DNA of 64,000 bases from Salisapilia sapeloensis. Lineage: Eukaryota > Oomycota > Peronosporomycetes > Peronosporales > Salisapiliaceae. Positions within the stretch are counted from its first letter, which is position 1. Each line of letters opens with the position of its first letter. Below are positions 54,601-64,000 of this stretch, piece by piece. Where the stretch lies: contig JAADVB010000075.1 in NCBI GenBank assembly GCA_023334545.1, forward strand, positions 1-64,000. Direction: 5' to 3'. A program made the position numbers and the translations under genes. The notes below the pieces were generated by a model. The model saw only the letters and a program-made list of their open reading frames with translations, had not been told where the DNA came from and ran no database searches.

Positions 54601-55050
54601 GAAAATTTTCTAAAAACTTTACAACGCAGTTTATACGATTTCGACATTTTTATTTAAGCAAACAAAGAATACTTTGTAGAAAAACACGTTGATTGCTTAT
54701 ATTTATTACTGTTGAAAGAAAATACAACATTTTATAAATATAGATAGTCTATTTGACTAAATAATTACAGTTGACATTTTAGGCGTTGAGAAAACGCACT
54801 AAAATTTTGTAAATTTGTAGCTGTCGAAAAATTTTGCTCCGTATCAATTTGTAAAGGATACACAAGCAGCGTTAGGTTTAATTTAGGTTCGTCCAAACAG
54901 AGGTCTGGATATTTGACAAGCTTAAGCTCAATTGAATACAGTGTATTTTTACTCATATCTTTACATTCGTTGTTGTAAAATATGTTCTCTTATATTCATG
55001 CAGTATCTATCTTTTTAATGCTTATTGTGCAACTAAGTGTGTTCATTTCG
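51650..55050. other. Extremely AT-rich, gene-free island (candidate centromere or origin)
   Basis: About 3.4 kb of very low GC. By hand count, 52261-52980 has A 319, T 235 and about 166 G+C (23% GC). The block 54001-54720 has A 245, T 308 and about 167 G+C (23% GC). The left part is thus A-rich on this strand and the right part T-rich. The longest open frame is about 63 codons. No mitochondrial gene, tRNA, tandem satellite or transposon motif is recognised. The low GC and sequence asymmetry resemble the short AT-rich centromeres of diatoms and some yeasts, but no chromatin evidence is available. Confidence 0.55.
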
Positions 55051-56993
55051 TAGCACAAGACGACCAAATCGACGTAGGAACACGTCGAAGGAACTACACT
55101 CTTACACAATTTGCTGTTTAAATCATGTTATTACAATCTGCAATTGATGTGTTGACAGTATTTTTGATTACCAAGGCGCTGGCGAAATCAAATTCAATGC
55201 ACGAGTACATCATTCTAGAGTACGTTTGTGTTCATTATAAACTCTGTCAATAATGAGGCGACATTTCGCTAGTATTAAGGCAGCAGATATCTGTTATGCA
55301 TGCAAGCGACACTAAGACAGTATCATCTAGAGCAATGTACGTTCTGTTCAAATGTCTTGATTCAAATGCTTTTTATAGTCAACGTGTCTGACAATGGTCT
55401 TGACTGTAAACAATACAATTGGCTTGTGGTCATGAGTAGATAGTTTGATTTAGCGAATGCTGTCGTCTTCTGTAATTCAAAACAGTGTCAGAATGCGGTG
55501 ATTACTCGCTCGGATTCGTATCTGCAACGGCAAACAACATTGCCAGATGAAGCATATCCGTCACCTACATTCTGATAGTCTGACAGTAATCCTATCTCTT
55601 ACATCGATGTACCACAAAGAGTATCCTTTAATATTCGTGAACACTAATATTAATGTAGTCTTAATGCTGTATTTCACAGCGTGCAGAGATTTGAAGAGTC
55701 GATGTATATTTAGCGTTGATACCAAACCTGCTAAAGCACTCTACTTCAGCTGCAATCGCTAGAGTTGATAGACGCCAAAAACTGTATTTATATGCTGGAT
55801 AAAACTTGCTTTAGAAATTGTTCATACAACAGTCGTTGATGTCGTGTGCTTACATTTGAACCACCGTGATCGTTCGCTAATTACTTTGACAGGTACTGCA
55901 ACCTTTTCTAGGCTTACTAATTAATCAGCAAGGTTAAGCAGCTCTTCAATTGCCGCTACGCGCGATATTGAGCTTAAATAGGTTAGTAAGCTCACAAATT
56001 CAATTCTGTTATATACTTCATCATGTTGAATCCCGGAGGTCTCTATCCTACAACATCATCTAGGACGAGTACTCCTACCAGCTTAGTGCGTGCTCTCTAT
56101 TTTGTACTTGCACTGAGATCGTGTTGGCGAAAGTTTATATAAGCAGTTTTCGAGCATCATCTTTTTGCTGCATTTGTCTATACGTGGTACAATTCAGGAA
56201 AAATCTACCTATACACACCTAGCAATATGTTTGACATTGAATAATGTGCTCAATCGTAGTGTGCCATCAACACAATGCTTGCAAACGCATAGCGATCCGG
56301 CGTTTTTAAAGGTAGGTCTTTTACCTTTGCTTGATAGCATGCGGATTTTGCTTTCACATATTATGGAGCTTTAGTTTGGCTTCTCGATTCGGCGAGCTGG
56401 TTTTCCTTTAGTTGTGCGATTGCTTTTGCATTCGATTGTGCCAAGTTGCAGGAAGAAAGGTATTATTAAAGGTATAAGTTATAATGAGAGTAAATGCCAT
56501 GCGACTATAATAGAATTGCGTGCCTGTTGACAGTGGTTGGTCGTCAAAGTCGTAGAACCAAGGACTACATGCTGCACCCAACCGACGTATGAATTAAAAG
56601 CACTAGGCAGCTCTTGGTACGATAGCAAGCATAGACAAGGTAACTTTTGTGGGTATAGTACACCATGTCACCACCATTACACAGAAATAGGCGCAAAAGT
56701 CACTTGGATGAACGCTGCGGTTAAGCATAAAGCAAGACAGCACAAAGATTACATGTACCGTCACTCGAGTCTGGTAATCTAGCTCTCACCTTTACATACA
56801 ATGCTCTACTTCAGACTTTCCGAATCAGATGCATCAAATTCAAGCAGCCATTTATACCAATCAAAACGCTTGAAAAGGCTCTTATAATCTTGCAGTCTCT
56901 AATAAATACGTCAATTAAGGCAAACGACCCTACATTCCATAGAAACACTGCTATTCCTACGAAGAAGATTGCGCCTAAAACAAGCGTTTTAAC
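55051..56993. other. Right shoulder of the gene desert
   Basis: About 1.9 kb of intermediate composition between the AT-rich core and the first phosphatase-fold gene. Open frames of 69-81 codons occur (55547-55762, 56165-56374, 56537-56782), all without recognisable motifs. The last 100 nt form the promoter region of the gene at 56994. Nothing else is supported. Confidence 0.5.
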
Positions 56994-58076
56994 ATGACCG
57001 AGATCGGATCGTTCCTGCCGACGACCTCATCCTCCGCCCCTCGCAACCCGTACGCCCGTCATACGAAGAGCGCAGGCCAAACTCCGTCGTCCAAGGTCGT
57101 GCTGGGTGTTATCGCAGCCTTCACAGTCGGATGTGTCGTTTTGTGGAGAACCTCTTCGATGCCATCGATGACGTCGATGACCACGGACTCCAAGGTCGCT
57201 GTGCCTCGGTTCAAAGGAGCTTCGGCAGTCGATCCGCACCAACTAGGTATCATGACCTTCAACCTCCGTTTTGCAGGTGCAAATGACGGACATAATGGAT
57301 GGAGATACCGAAAGGATCACGTGGCAAATATCATCAATCGGTACCATCCGGCCATCATGGGGACGCAGGAGGGACTGAAGGATCAGCTAGCAGACCTCCA
57401 CGACCTCCTCTCTCACCCATATGAGCGGTACGGTATCGAGCGAGAGACGAACGGAGAGTTCGAACAGATCTTCTACGACACAAGTGTCGTCGAGTGGCTC
57501 GACGGAGGGAACTTTTGGCTCTCGGACTCACCCGACACTCCAGGCACTAAAGGATGGGATGCAGCCTGCGTTAGATTGGTAACCTGGTGCAAGTTCCGAC
57601 TGCATGCGACCGGCCAGGAGCTCTTCTTTTTCAACACGCAGCTGGATCACGAAGGCGCTAGGGCGAGAACCATGGGCTCCCAGCTGCTCCACGAGCGCAT
57701 GCAGGAGATCGCTGGCGCCGACTCGGCTGTCTTCCTCGTCGGTGACTTTAACACGTACCGTCACACGAGTACCTACAGCTACTTGACGGCAGCCAAGGAA
57801 GGTCCGAAGCTGTTGGAGGCGTGGCCTGAAGCAGAGAACCAGATCGGAGACGTGTCGTACACATATCATGGGTGGGCCGGCATACAGAATGACGGGGAGA
57901 AGACTGCGAAACGCGCTGCGAACCACATCGACTGGATCTTGTATCGTCCCAAGATGAGAGTTCTGTCAACGGAAGTGATCACGGAGTCTCGGAATAGTCG
58001 GTATCCGTCGGACCACTATCCAATCCATGCTGAGGTCATGTTTCCACCGGTTACACAAGTAGCTCCGTCGTCGTAG
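56994..58076 (+). CDS. Endonuclease/exonuclease/phosphatase-fold protein, membrane-anchored copy
   Basis: Single exon, 360 aa. One N-terminal hydrophobic span (VVLGVIAAFTVGCVVLW, about residues 35-51) lies behind a short S/T-rich cytosolic head, so it should be a type II membrane protein. The catalytic domain starts at IMTFNLRFAG and has all EEP fold motifs: GTQEGL (metal Glu), FNTQLDH, LVGDFNTYRH and SDHYPI with the catalytic Asp-His pair. It most resembles the family of small, mostly bacterial EEP hydrolases; the substrate is unknown (nuclease, sphingomyelinase or phosphatase activity are all possible for this fold). It is followed 46 nt later by a paralogue without the membrane anchor. Confidence 0.8.
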   Translation: MTEIGSFLPTTSSSAPRNPYARHTKSAGQTPSSKVVLGVIAAFTVGCVVLWRTSSMPSMTSMTTDSKVAVPRFKGASAVDPHQLGIMTFNLRFAGANDGHNGWRYRKDHVANIINRYHPAIMGTQEGLKDQLADLHDLLSHPYERYGIERETNGEFEQIFYDTSVVEWLDGGNFWLSDSPDTPGTKGWDAACVRLVTWCKFRLHATGQELFFFNTQLDHEGARARTMGSQLLHERMQEIAGADSAVFLVGDFNTYRHTSTYSYLTAAKEGPKLLEAWPEAENQIGDVSYTYHGWAGIQNDGEKTAKRAANHIDWILYRPKMRVLSTEVITESRNSRYPSDHYPIHAEVMFPPVTQVAPSS

Positions 58077-58122
58077 AAAAAAAAAACTTTTTTTTCCATT
58101 TTAAATTTTTTTTCGATTCGAT

Positions 58123-58938
58123 ATGAGCTCCCTGCGGATCATGACGTTTAACCTGCGCTTTGACACGCCACAGGATGGACGGAACCAGTGGGGGCATCGA
58201 CGAGAGCACGTGACAGAGGTCATCGAGCGGTATCATCCGCTCTGCTTCGGGACACAGGAGGGACTAGTCAACCAGCTGGAAGATTTGACACGGTCTCTCC
58301 AGCATCCGTACGAGCGATTCGGAGCGCCTCGGGAGCCCAACTCGGAGCATCAGCAGATCTTCTTTGACACAGACTTTCTGGAAAAGATCGATGGGGACAC
58401 CTTCTGGCTGTCGGACACGCCAGAGAAAGCCGGCACCAAAGGCTGGGATGCGAAGCATGTACGAGTCGCGACGTGGTGCCACCTCCGTCTGATCGCCACT
58501 GGACACGAGTTCTTCCTCTGCAACACCCAGCTCGATCATATCGGACAAGTCGCTCGATTGGAAGGAGCCAAGCTCATTGCGTCCAAGATGAACGCGATAG
58601 CAGGAGGGAAGACGCTCTTTATCATCGGAGACTTTAACACGTACCGAGACTCGGACGTCTATCGCTTCTTAACGAAAGACACTACCGGTCCAAAGCTGTT
58701 TGATGCATGGACAGAGACTGATGAGCAGATTGGCGACGTCTCGTGCAGCTTCCACGGATGGGAAGGTGTCGATGGACCGCATGAAAAGGGTGAAAACAAG
58801 GGCGAGCGCCACATTGACTGGATCCTCTTCCGGCCGAAGATGCAGGTGCTGTCGACGGAAGTTATTACAGAGCATAGAGACGGTCGCTATCCGTCGGACC
58901 ACTATCCGATCCAAGCGGAAATCGATCTGGACGAGTAA
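58123..58938 (+). CDS. Endonuclease/exonuclease/phosphatase-fold protein, soluble copy
   Basis: Single exon, 271 aa. It aligns with the catalytic part of the preceding gene: IMTFNLRFDT, GTQEGL, FWLSDTPEKAGTKGWDA, CNTQLDH, IIGDFNTYRD, HIDWILFRPKMQVLSTEVIT and RYPSDHYPIQAE. The protein starts directly at the domain (MSSLRIMTFN), with no signal peptide or span, so it should be cytosolic. The 46-nt spacer holds a run of A followed by a run of T that can pair, and might serve as both 3' end and promoter. The two genes form a tandem duplicate that split into anchored and soluble forms. Confidence 0.8.
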   Translation: MSSLRIMTFNLRFDTPQDGRNQWGHRREHVTEVIERYHPLCFGTQEGLVNQLEDLTRSLQHPYERFGAPREPNSEHQQIFFDTDFLEKIDGDTFWLSDTPEKAGTKGWDAKHVRVATWCHLRLIATGHEFFLCNTQLDHIGQVARLEGAKLIASKMNAIAGGKTLFIIGDFNTYRDSDVYRFLTKDTTGPKLFDAWTETDEQIGDVSCSFHGWEGVDGPHEKGENKGERHIDWILFRPKMQVLSTEVITEHRDGRYPSDHYPIQAEIDLDE

Positions 58939-58972
58939 TGTCAATAACAATCAAAGTCACCTTCCTTTCTAT

Positions 58973-60288
58973 TTAGTTTGCATAACACGACCGAGGGTAC
59001 CCGTCGCCATGACGCAGCGTCACACTGTCCAGCGCGACGGTCTCGTGGCCTTTGGTAAAGTCACCAAGGATGCGAATGGACGAGAGGTCCGACAGGACGT
59101 CGACAAATTCACACTGCGTCGGCTTGGTCCACTCCCGAATGACATTCTGAGGGTCTTTTAGCCATCCAGCATGCTCCTGTAGTGGTAGTCGGAACTGCTT
59201 AGTCGATCCGTCAAACGTGTAGTCCAGAGACATCGGTAGTCCAAGCGTGATGCCGAGGTTGTGATTGCACGATGCGCATTCGAGCAGCACTAGGTTCATT
59301 CGTCCGTACTTGTTCAGGTTGGCCATATCAAAGTTTCCTTCTGCAGACGACAGGACAAAGTCTAACGACCCACCGTATGCAGCCCACTGGTGTCCGAGGA
59401 ACTTGCTCGGAGCTGCAAAGTACCACATCATACTGTCATCCCCCGTGTCGACCTGATGGTGAATGAGATCATCCATGGCGTAGATATAGTAGCTCAAGAG
59501 CCCTCCTGCTCGAGACAGAGGCTGATAAGTTGGCACAGAGTTACCATTTCCTACGACTACCCAGTCTTCAATGTTCACATCGAACGGACTGGAGACCAAG
59601 GAGCTTGTCGTTGTGAGTACAATCATGCCTTCATTCGACACATCGCTCTTGGAGTTAGTTGCTGTATACCGGAACTCTGCATACTGCTCTATGTCAGAAA
59701 GCTGATACTATGAGGATATAGCGAAGCTTGGTACTTTGGTGTGAAGCGGATGCGTATCGTACTGCGGTCTCTTGAATATTACTCGACTCTTACTTCCTGT
59801 CACGACCGTCGGAACAGTGGTAATTGGAACTTGCTCTCGCTTCGGTTCATACCTGCGCAGTCCTCATGAGCAATAATACTAGTGCGACAATCTGGGTGAA
59901 AATGTACCCGTGGATACTGTAGACTTGCGAGAGCTGGTATAGCTGTCCATTCTCAGGTAGCGATGTGATTGTGATGAGCAGCTACAGTATCCTCCAAATC
60001 GTTAGGTATGCATTACACTTTACCATGCACGTGATTAGCTACCTTGTCACCTGTTTTGTCGTAAGCTTTCAGCATAACTTCTGTCTCGTGCCCAGGTGCT
60101 GCATGATAGACGAGATTGCGGGCGACGGGGCTATTTAATCAGGCAGATAAGCTTTTACATGGACTAATGGACATCTGAAAGAATTTTACTCACGTGTCTG
60201 CCATTGCCAATGGCATGAAGACAATGGACAGTAGGAGTACTATCCAAAGCGTTCGCATCCGACTTTTTGTTCGCCACCGTGGTGCCAT
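58973..60288 (-). CDS. Secreted protein with cadherin-like region and laminin B (domain IV) module
   Basis: Five exons: 60288-60194, 60130-60043, 59981-59908, 59852-59735 and 59707-58973. They give 369 aa. A signal peptide (TLWIVLLLSIVFMPLAMA) is followed by a beta-rich part with AYDKTGDK, LLITITSLPENGQLYQLS and FRYTATNSKSDVSNEGMIVL, which looks like bacterial-type cadherin or Ig-like repeats. The second half matches the laminin B (domain IV) pattern: FAAPSKFLGHQWAAYGGSLDF, VLLECASC, FRLPLQEHAGWL and FVDVLSDLSSIRILGDF. Such modules act in extracellular adhesion. Intron 4 is only 27 nt; without it the frame meets a TAG. It is convergent with the EEP pair. Confidence 0.7.
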
Positions 60289-60435
60289 TTGACTCTTCAG
60301 GTAGATGCTGACGCTTTAGCTCGAGACGAGACACCTTCGTTTCCAGTCATGAAACGGGCGTTGAATTCTGGAACGACCTGATGACGAATTATAAATGCAA
60401 GTGCTTACGTCTAATAGGAAGAAGGTTTATTATCT

Positions 60436-62872
60436 CTACTCTGCTCCTACTTCTCCAGCGTATTGGCGTAGTTCGGTCAAAACACCAAGAGCATCGTTAT
60501 CAACTGGGTTCTTGTCATTCATTGCGTGGATGCGACCTAGAAGGGTTTCCAGAAGTCGTTCTTGAAAATGTCCATTCACATGCTGGTTGTCTTCTGGTTT
60601 CTCTTGCTGTGTTGTCTCCAAAAACACCTTAAGACCGTCCATCACCTTTGACTCTAGCAGCACTTCATCGCTGATACGCTGCAAGATATAAATGAGAGCT
60701 GTCTCTGTTGGCAGATGACTCGACTGCGTGTTTTGATCGGCTATATCATAAAGATCCGAGAGCCAAAGCTTACCTTGCTTGTCCAGCAGCTCCTGCGTAC
60801 TGCCTACATCCGGCAAAAGGTCTGCGAGTACCTCGAGTACCATCTCGCCACTGCACAATACAAGCATTAGACTATTTTAGTCTAAAAGAAAGCAGCTAGG
60901 AAACGTACTTGGTAGACGTAGTGTCCAAGCTAGACTCGGCATAGATGACCGCTAGGCGGAACATGGTCTCGTACAGCTTGTCCATGGCTGGTAGTCGCCC
61001 GTTCTCCCGATAGTATGCCGCGACAACCTCTACACCTCGCCGCTGCATAATCTGAGCGACTTGCAGTAGCATTGCACTAGCCTCCGCTTGTACGGTCATG
61101 TCCGAGAACCGTTGTACGTGGGGACTAGCAACCGCATCAACTAGGCCCTTGACATGTGGCAAGAGAACTCGATCGAGAGAGCCTCGCATCAAATGCATCA
61201 TCAGTTGCAGCGTACTGCACGTAGCAGTCGGCGTTATCGTAGCCACTGCGTCGTCCTCACCCCGAATACGGGGCAAGAGGATCTTCAAGTATGTGTCTGG
61301 ACTCGTGAATCTTCCCACAAGTTCAGCAGCTTCCTCAATGTCCTTCTGAAGCTCCTTGTCTCCCCACACACGCCGTAAGGATGCGACAATAATGTGTGCA
61401 TCGACTGTCAGCGTTTCTTCGCAGTAGACGAGGATGGTCTTGAGAAGTCGAGCGGCTCGGACTCGTGTCTGGGACTGCCAATTGGTCAGTTCTCTCAGCA
61501 CAGGCTGGAGGAAGCGCCTTGCACGTCCTCTGACGAACAATCTCGTTCCGAGCGACGGGCGCTCGTGGAACGGAGCTGGCAACTGCCCATTGTAATTGTA
61601 GGATGGGTTACGCCCATCAATACCATACTGCTTCATCTCTATGACCTCACTCGCATGCTCCTGCTCATACGTGTTTCCAAGCATTTCTAGCGTCTTCATA
61701 GCTTGGATAGCAATGTATAGGATCTCGTCGCTCACACCACTGAGTAGATAAGGCAAGAGGCGAGACTCGTGGTCGTATCTGTCCGGCAGCGTCGTGATCC
61801 AATCGCCGACCATGGCATAGAACGCCTTTCGGACACTACTGTTTGCGTCCTGGTCTAGTCTGGCAAAGTAGTTGACTCGAGTCTCGCCAACGTAAAAGGC
61901 AGCAATCGGGATGACGTTCTCCTCTCGATGTCCGATGAGCTCCACCAAGGTTTCCGTTCCACTGCCTTTGCATTTCTCGACATTGGGACAGCTGAGGACC
62001 GTCCGAATGCCATTGATAGCGGCCACACGGACTCTGGCGACACGGTGCAGCAAGAGGTGCTTCATGGCTCGGACGATCGCGACGCTAAAGTGCTTCATGA
62101 CCGAGACCATGTGATCACTAATCAAAGCGAGCAAGTGGCAGCTGCGTATATTGACCTCATGATATGGGTCGTGAAGCCCATTGACTAGTACGAGTATCAT
62201 ATCGAAGATGTAGGCATGTAGGATGGAGGAGGCGCTATGCGTAAATACATTTTGCAGGATCGTCTCGATCAACTGAAGGAAGAGGAGTCTAATTTCCTCC
62301 GACGGTTCAGTCGGCTTTCGTCGATCCACTTGTTTTTCATCGACGTAGATTCTTCCTCTCTGGAAAGCTTCCTGCAAATACGCATCTCTTGTGAACTCTT
62401 GCATGTTTCCATCGAACGCATACGGACTCTCGATCCGCGAGACGATGGACGGCATCAAGTAAGGTAGGTAGCGCATGATGTCTTGTTCGTTTTGGAACGA
62501 CAAGATGCACAAACGGATACTCACGTCTCTGACTTTTTCAATCGAGTCGTGGAAGCGTTTGAATAGTAACTTGGCGACGACATCGAAGTCGAAGTGTTGA
62601 TCCGAGGTTTCCACCAGGATATGCCGCTCGAGAGCGACTGCCGCTTTCTTGCGTACGTTTGGACGATCGTGTGCCATGCGATTGACTTCCAGGTGGAAGT
62701 TGCATGCCGTGGACGACGTACCCACCACACACTCCGTCCCATCTGATGTCGGTTGAGTGTAAGTCGTGTCGGACATGGATTTCCGGAGAACGGCGTCAGC
62801 CTTGGCCGCTCGCGGCTGGGTGTCCGCATCCTGTAGCTCTTGCCATAGCTGGTTGATCCTGTCGTTGGCCAT
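60436..62872 (-). CDS. Dynein axonemal assembly factor 5 (HEATR2) homologue
   Basis: Two exons, 62872-60909 and 60850-60436, give 792 aa. The protein is a HEAT-repeat solenoid. RPNVRKKAAVALERHILVET, HDSIEKVRDVSIRLCILSF, YLPYLMPSIVSRI, LHDPYHEVNIRSCHLLALIS and RVARVRVAAINGIRTVL follow the order known from DNAAF5. Near the C-terminus LVGRFTSPDTYLKILLPRI is typical. DNAAF5 is a cytoplasmic factor that helps pre-assemble outer and inner dynein arms. Its presence argues for motile flagella. The single intron (60851-60908) uses a GTACGT donor. Confidence 0.8.
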
Positions 62873-63082
62873 CGAGACCTTATGCTGAGAGTCGTCTACG
62901 CCTGTTCATGTCTGTTGAAACCGTGGAGGCGTCGAATCTATTTCCGGCGTGGTATCTTAGGACGGTCAGACCTTTTGAACGAAAGGAACAAATCTCGATC
63001 ACAATTCGATCAGTCTGTATTTTCATTCGCACCAGCCACCTGTGCCAGCTAGTATCTGCCACTACCACCACTATCATCTATC

Positions 63083-63298
63083 ATGACATCCACGACGGAA
63101 GACGCTCGGTATAGAAATTTCATTCTTTCCACCCTGTCACTAGCTTACTGAAACGTCTCTAGGCCGTGCACGCCTCGCAAGCGTCTGGAAGAAGCGAAGG
63201 AAGTCGACGGCCAATTATCCGCTTCGAGTGTCCTGCGAGATTTCTGCGCCCACTTCGTGTCGGGCGTTCTGGACCAAGGCCTACATAAATTCCAGTAG
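63083..63298 (+). CDS. Small two-exon gene, unknown function
   Basis: Exons 63083-63108 and 63163-63298 join in phase (54-nt intron) to give 53 aa: MTSTTEDARPCTPRKRLEEA at the start and DFCAHFVSGVLDQGLHKFQ at the end. The middle has a short acidic-basic helix, the end an amphipathic helix. No family is recognised. It lies between divergent DNAAF5 and the myosin gene. It might be a microprotein, or the last exons of a longer gene whose 5' part I cannot see. Confidence 0.4.
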
Positions 63299-63513
63299 CA
63301 AATCAAAATAAAATCCAACTTTCCACATGCGCTGGTAATGGCTTCTTCCGTCCTAGTTTGCCAAAGCCGGTTACAAACTCTTCAACAGGTGGCTTTGCAA
63401 CGCACGCATTTCGTCAACTGGACGACGGACTTTGCCCCCGTTTTGACACGCCCTCTATCGCTTTCGAGCGCTCTGAACTCCATTCGCCATTCTTCTTATT
63501 AAGCACCTACGTC

Positions 63514-64000
63514 ATGGAGATCGGAGTCGGCGTATGGGTTCGAAAGACACACGACGCACCTTGGCAGTACGCGACGATCGTCCACCTTTCGGGCGAAAGT
63601 GATGTCAAGAGTGTCCGCTACCGACTTTCGACCGGCCCCGACGCTCGGACGGACGTGACAAGGGACTTGAGTGCGCAGGCAGTCGAAGCAGAGGAGACGG
63701 AGGACTTTTTACTAGCAAATAACAGCGATATGGACCTCGTGGAGGATTTGATCCAGTTACCTCATTTGCATGAGCCTGGGATCTGCCATACACTAAACGC
63801 TCGATTTAAGCTGAACGAGATCTACACGCTCACGGGGGAGATCCTGCTGGCGATTAATCCCTTCAAGAACATTGGCATCTACTCAGACAAGATCATTCGC
63901 AAGTACATTCGGAACGGAGACAAACGGTCTCTCGGCCACGACGTCCAGCCTCTGCCGCCGCATGTCTTCGGGACGGCCGACCAAGCATACAGGGCGCTCA
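63514..64000 (+). CDS. Unconventional myosin heavy chain, 5' end only
   Basis: The frame opens at the ATG at 63514 and is still open at the right edge (162 codons). It begins with an SH3-like subdomain (VGVWVRKTHDAPWQYATIVH) and then the myosin motor start: DLIQLPHLHEPGICHTLNAR, FKLNEIYTLTGEILLAINPF and HVFGTADQAYRAL. The P-loop (GESGAGKT) would lie just beyond the window. The class cannot be told from this part. Myosin motors move on actin; oomycetes carry many unusual classes. Confidence 0.9.
   Translation, partial: MEIGVGVWVRKTHDAPWQYATIVHLSGESDVKSVRYRLSTGPDARTDVTRDLSAQAVEAEETEDFLLANNSDMDLVEDLIQLPHLHEPGICHTLNARFKLNEIYTLTGEILLAINPFKNIGIYSDKIIRKYIRNGDKRSLGHDVQPLPPHVFGTADQAYRAL

Noticed and set aside
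54765-54956. 63-codon open frame in the AT-rich island
   Set aside because: It is the longest frame in 3.4 kb of AT-rich DNA, of a length expected by chance, and has no motif.
51650-55050. Nuclear insert of mitochondrial DNA
   Set aside because: The composition is similar to mitochondrial DNA, but no recognisable mitochondrial protein, rRNA or tRNA gene is seen, whereas oomycete mitochondrial DNA is densely coding.
1-64000. CRISPR arrays, rRNA operons, tRNA genes, intact transposons
   Set aside because: Looked for by eye; no regular spaced repeats, no rRNA core sequences and no transposase or reverse-transcriptase motifs were recognised. A tRNA could be missed without a covariance-model scan.

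Overview
The window is nuclear DNA from a eukaryote with small, closely packed, intron-bearing genes. The best fit is an oomycete or a close stramenopile relative. The reasons are short spliceosomal introns (mostly 49-67 nt), an ankyrin-FYVE protein, tandem fatty-acid elongases, a membrane-anchored GH1 beta-glucosidase and a bacterial-type lactonase. BBOF1-like and DNAAF5-like genes imply a flagellate stage, so a non-flagellate downy mildew is unlikely. I cannot name the species. Exon models were built by hand from splice signals and reading-frame phase; each spliced model below closes to a whole number of codons.

Layout. 0.4-5.4 kb: a ZIP4/SPO22-like meiotic TPR protein and an ERD2-like receptor. 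5.6-12.2 kb: an ankyrin-FYVE protein, a small unknown gene, an HPS3-like BLOC-2 subunit and a probable MscS-type channel. 12.3-18.5 kb: a C9orf85-like protein, two tandem ELO elongases, a sideroflexin and a BBOF1-like coiled coil. 18.6-25.1 kb: a GPR137-like membrane protein, a helical protein of unknown role, PP2A catalytic subunit and an organellar PPR protein. 25.1-33.2 kb: coronin-7, a KNL1/Spc7-type kinetochore scaffold and a GH1 glucosidase. 34.6-45.5 kb: PRP28/DDX23 helicase, a VDAC/Tom40-type porin, 6-phosphogluconolactonase, an LRR protein, a type I membrane protein, an ankyrin-DHYC palmitoyltransferase and a mitochondrial RsmH/METTL15 methyltransferase. 45.6-50.1 kb: a GPAT/GNPAT acyltransferase and a C2H2 factor.

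50.1-57.0 kb is a gene desert. Its core, about 51.65-55.05 kb, is extremely AT-rich (about 23% GC in two hand-counted 720-nt blocks, one each side of its centre), lacks credible genes and changes strand composition from A-rich to T-rich. It is the most unusual part of the window and a candidate centromere or replication origin.

57.0-64.0 kb returns to dense genes: two tandem endonuclease/exonuclease/phosphatase-fold proteins (one membrane-anchored, one not), a secreted laminin-B protein, DNAAF5, a 53-aa gene and the start of a myosin that runs off the right edge.

Themes: flagellar assembly (BBOF1, DNAAF5), membrane traffic and lipid metabolism (ERD2, ankyrin-FYVE, HPS3, coronin-7, DHYC-PAT, ELO x2, GPAT), mitochondria (sideroflexin, porin, PPR, METTL15) and chromosome segregation or meiosis (KNL1, ZIP4). 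The genes are not arranged as operons; most neighbours are divergent or convergent pairs with very short spacers.
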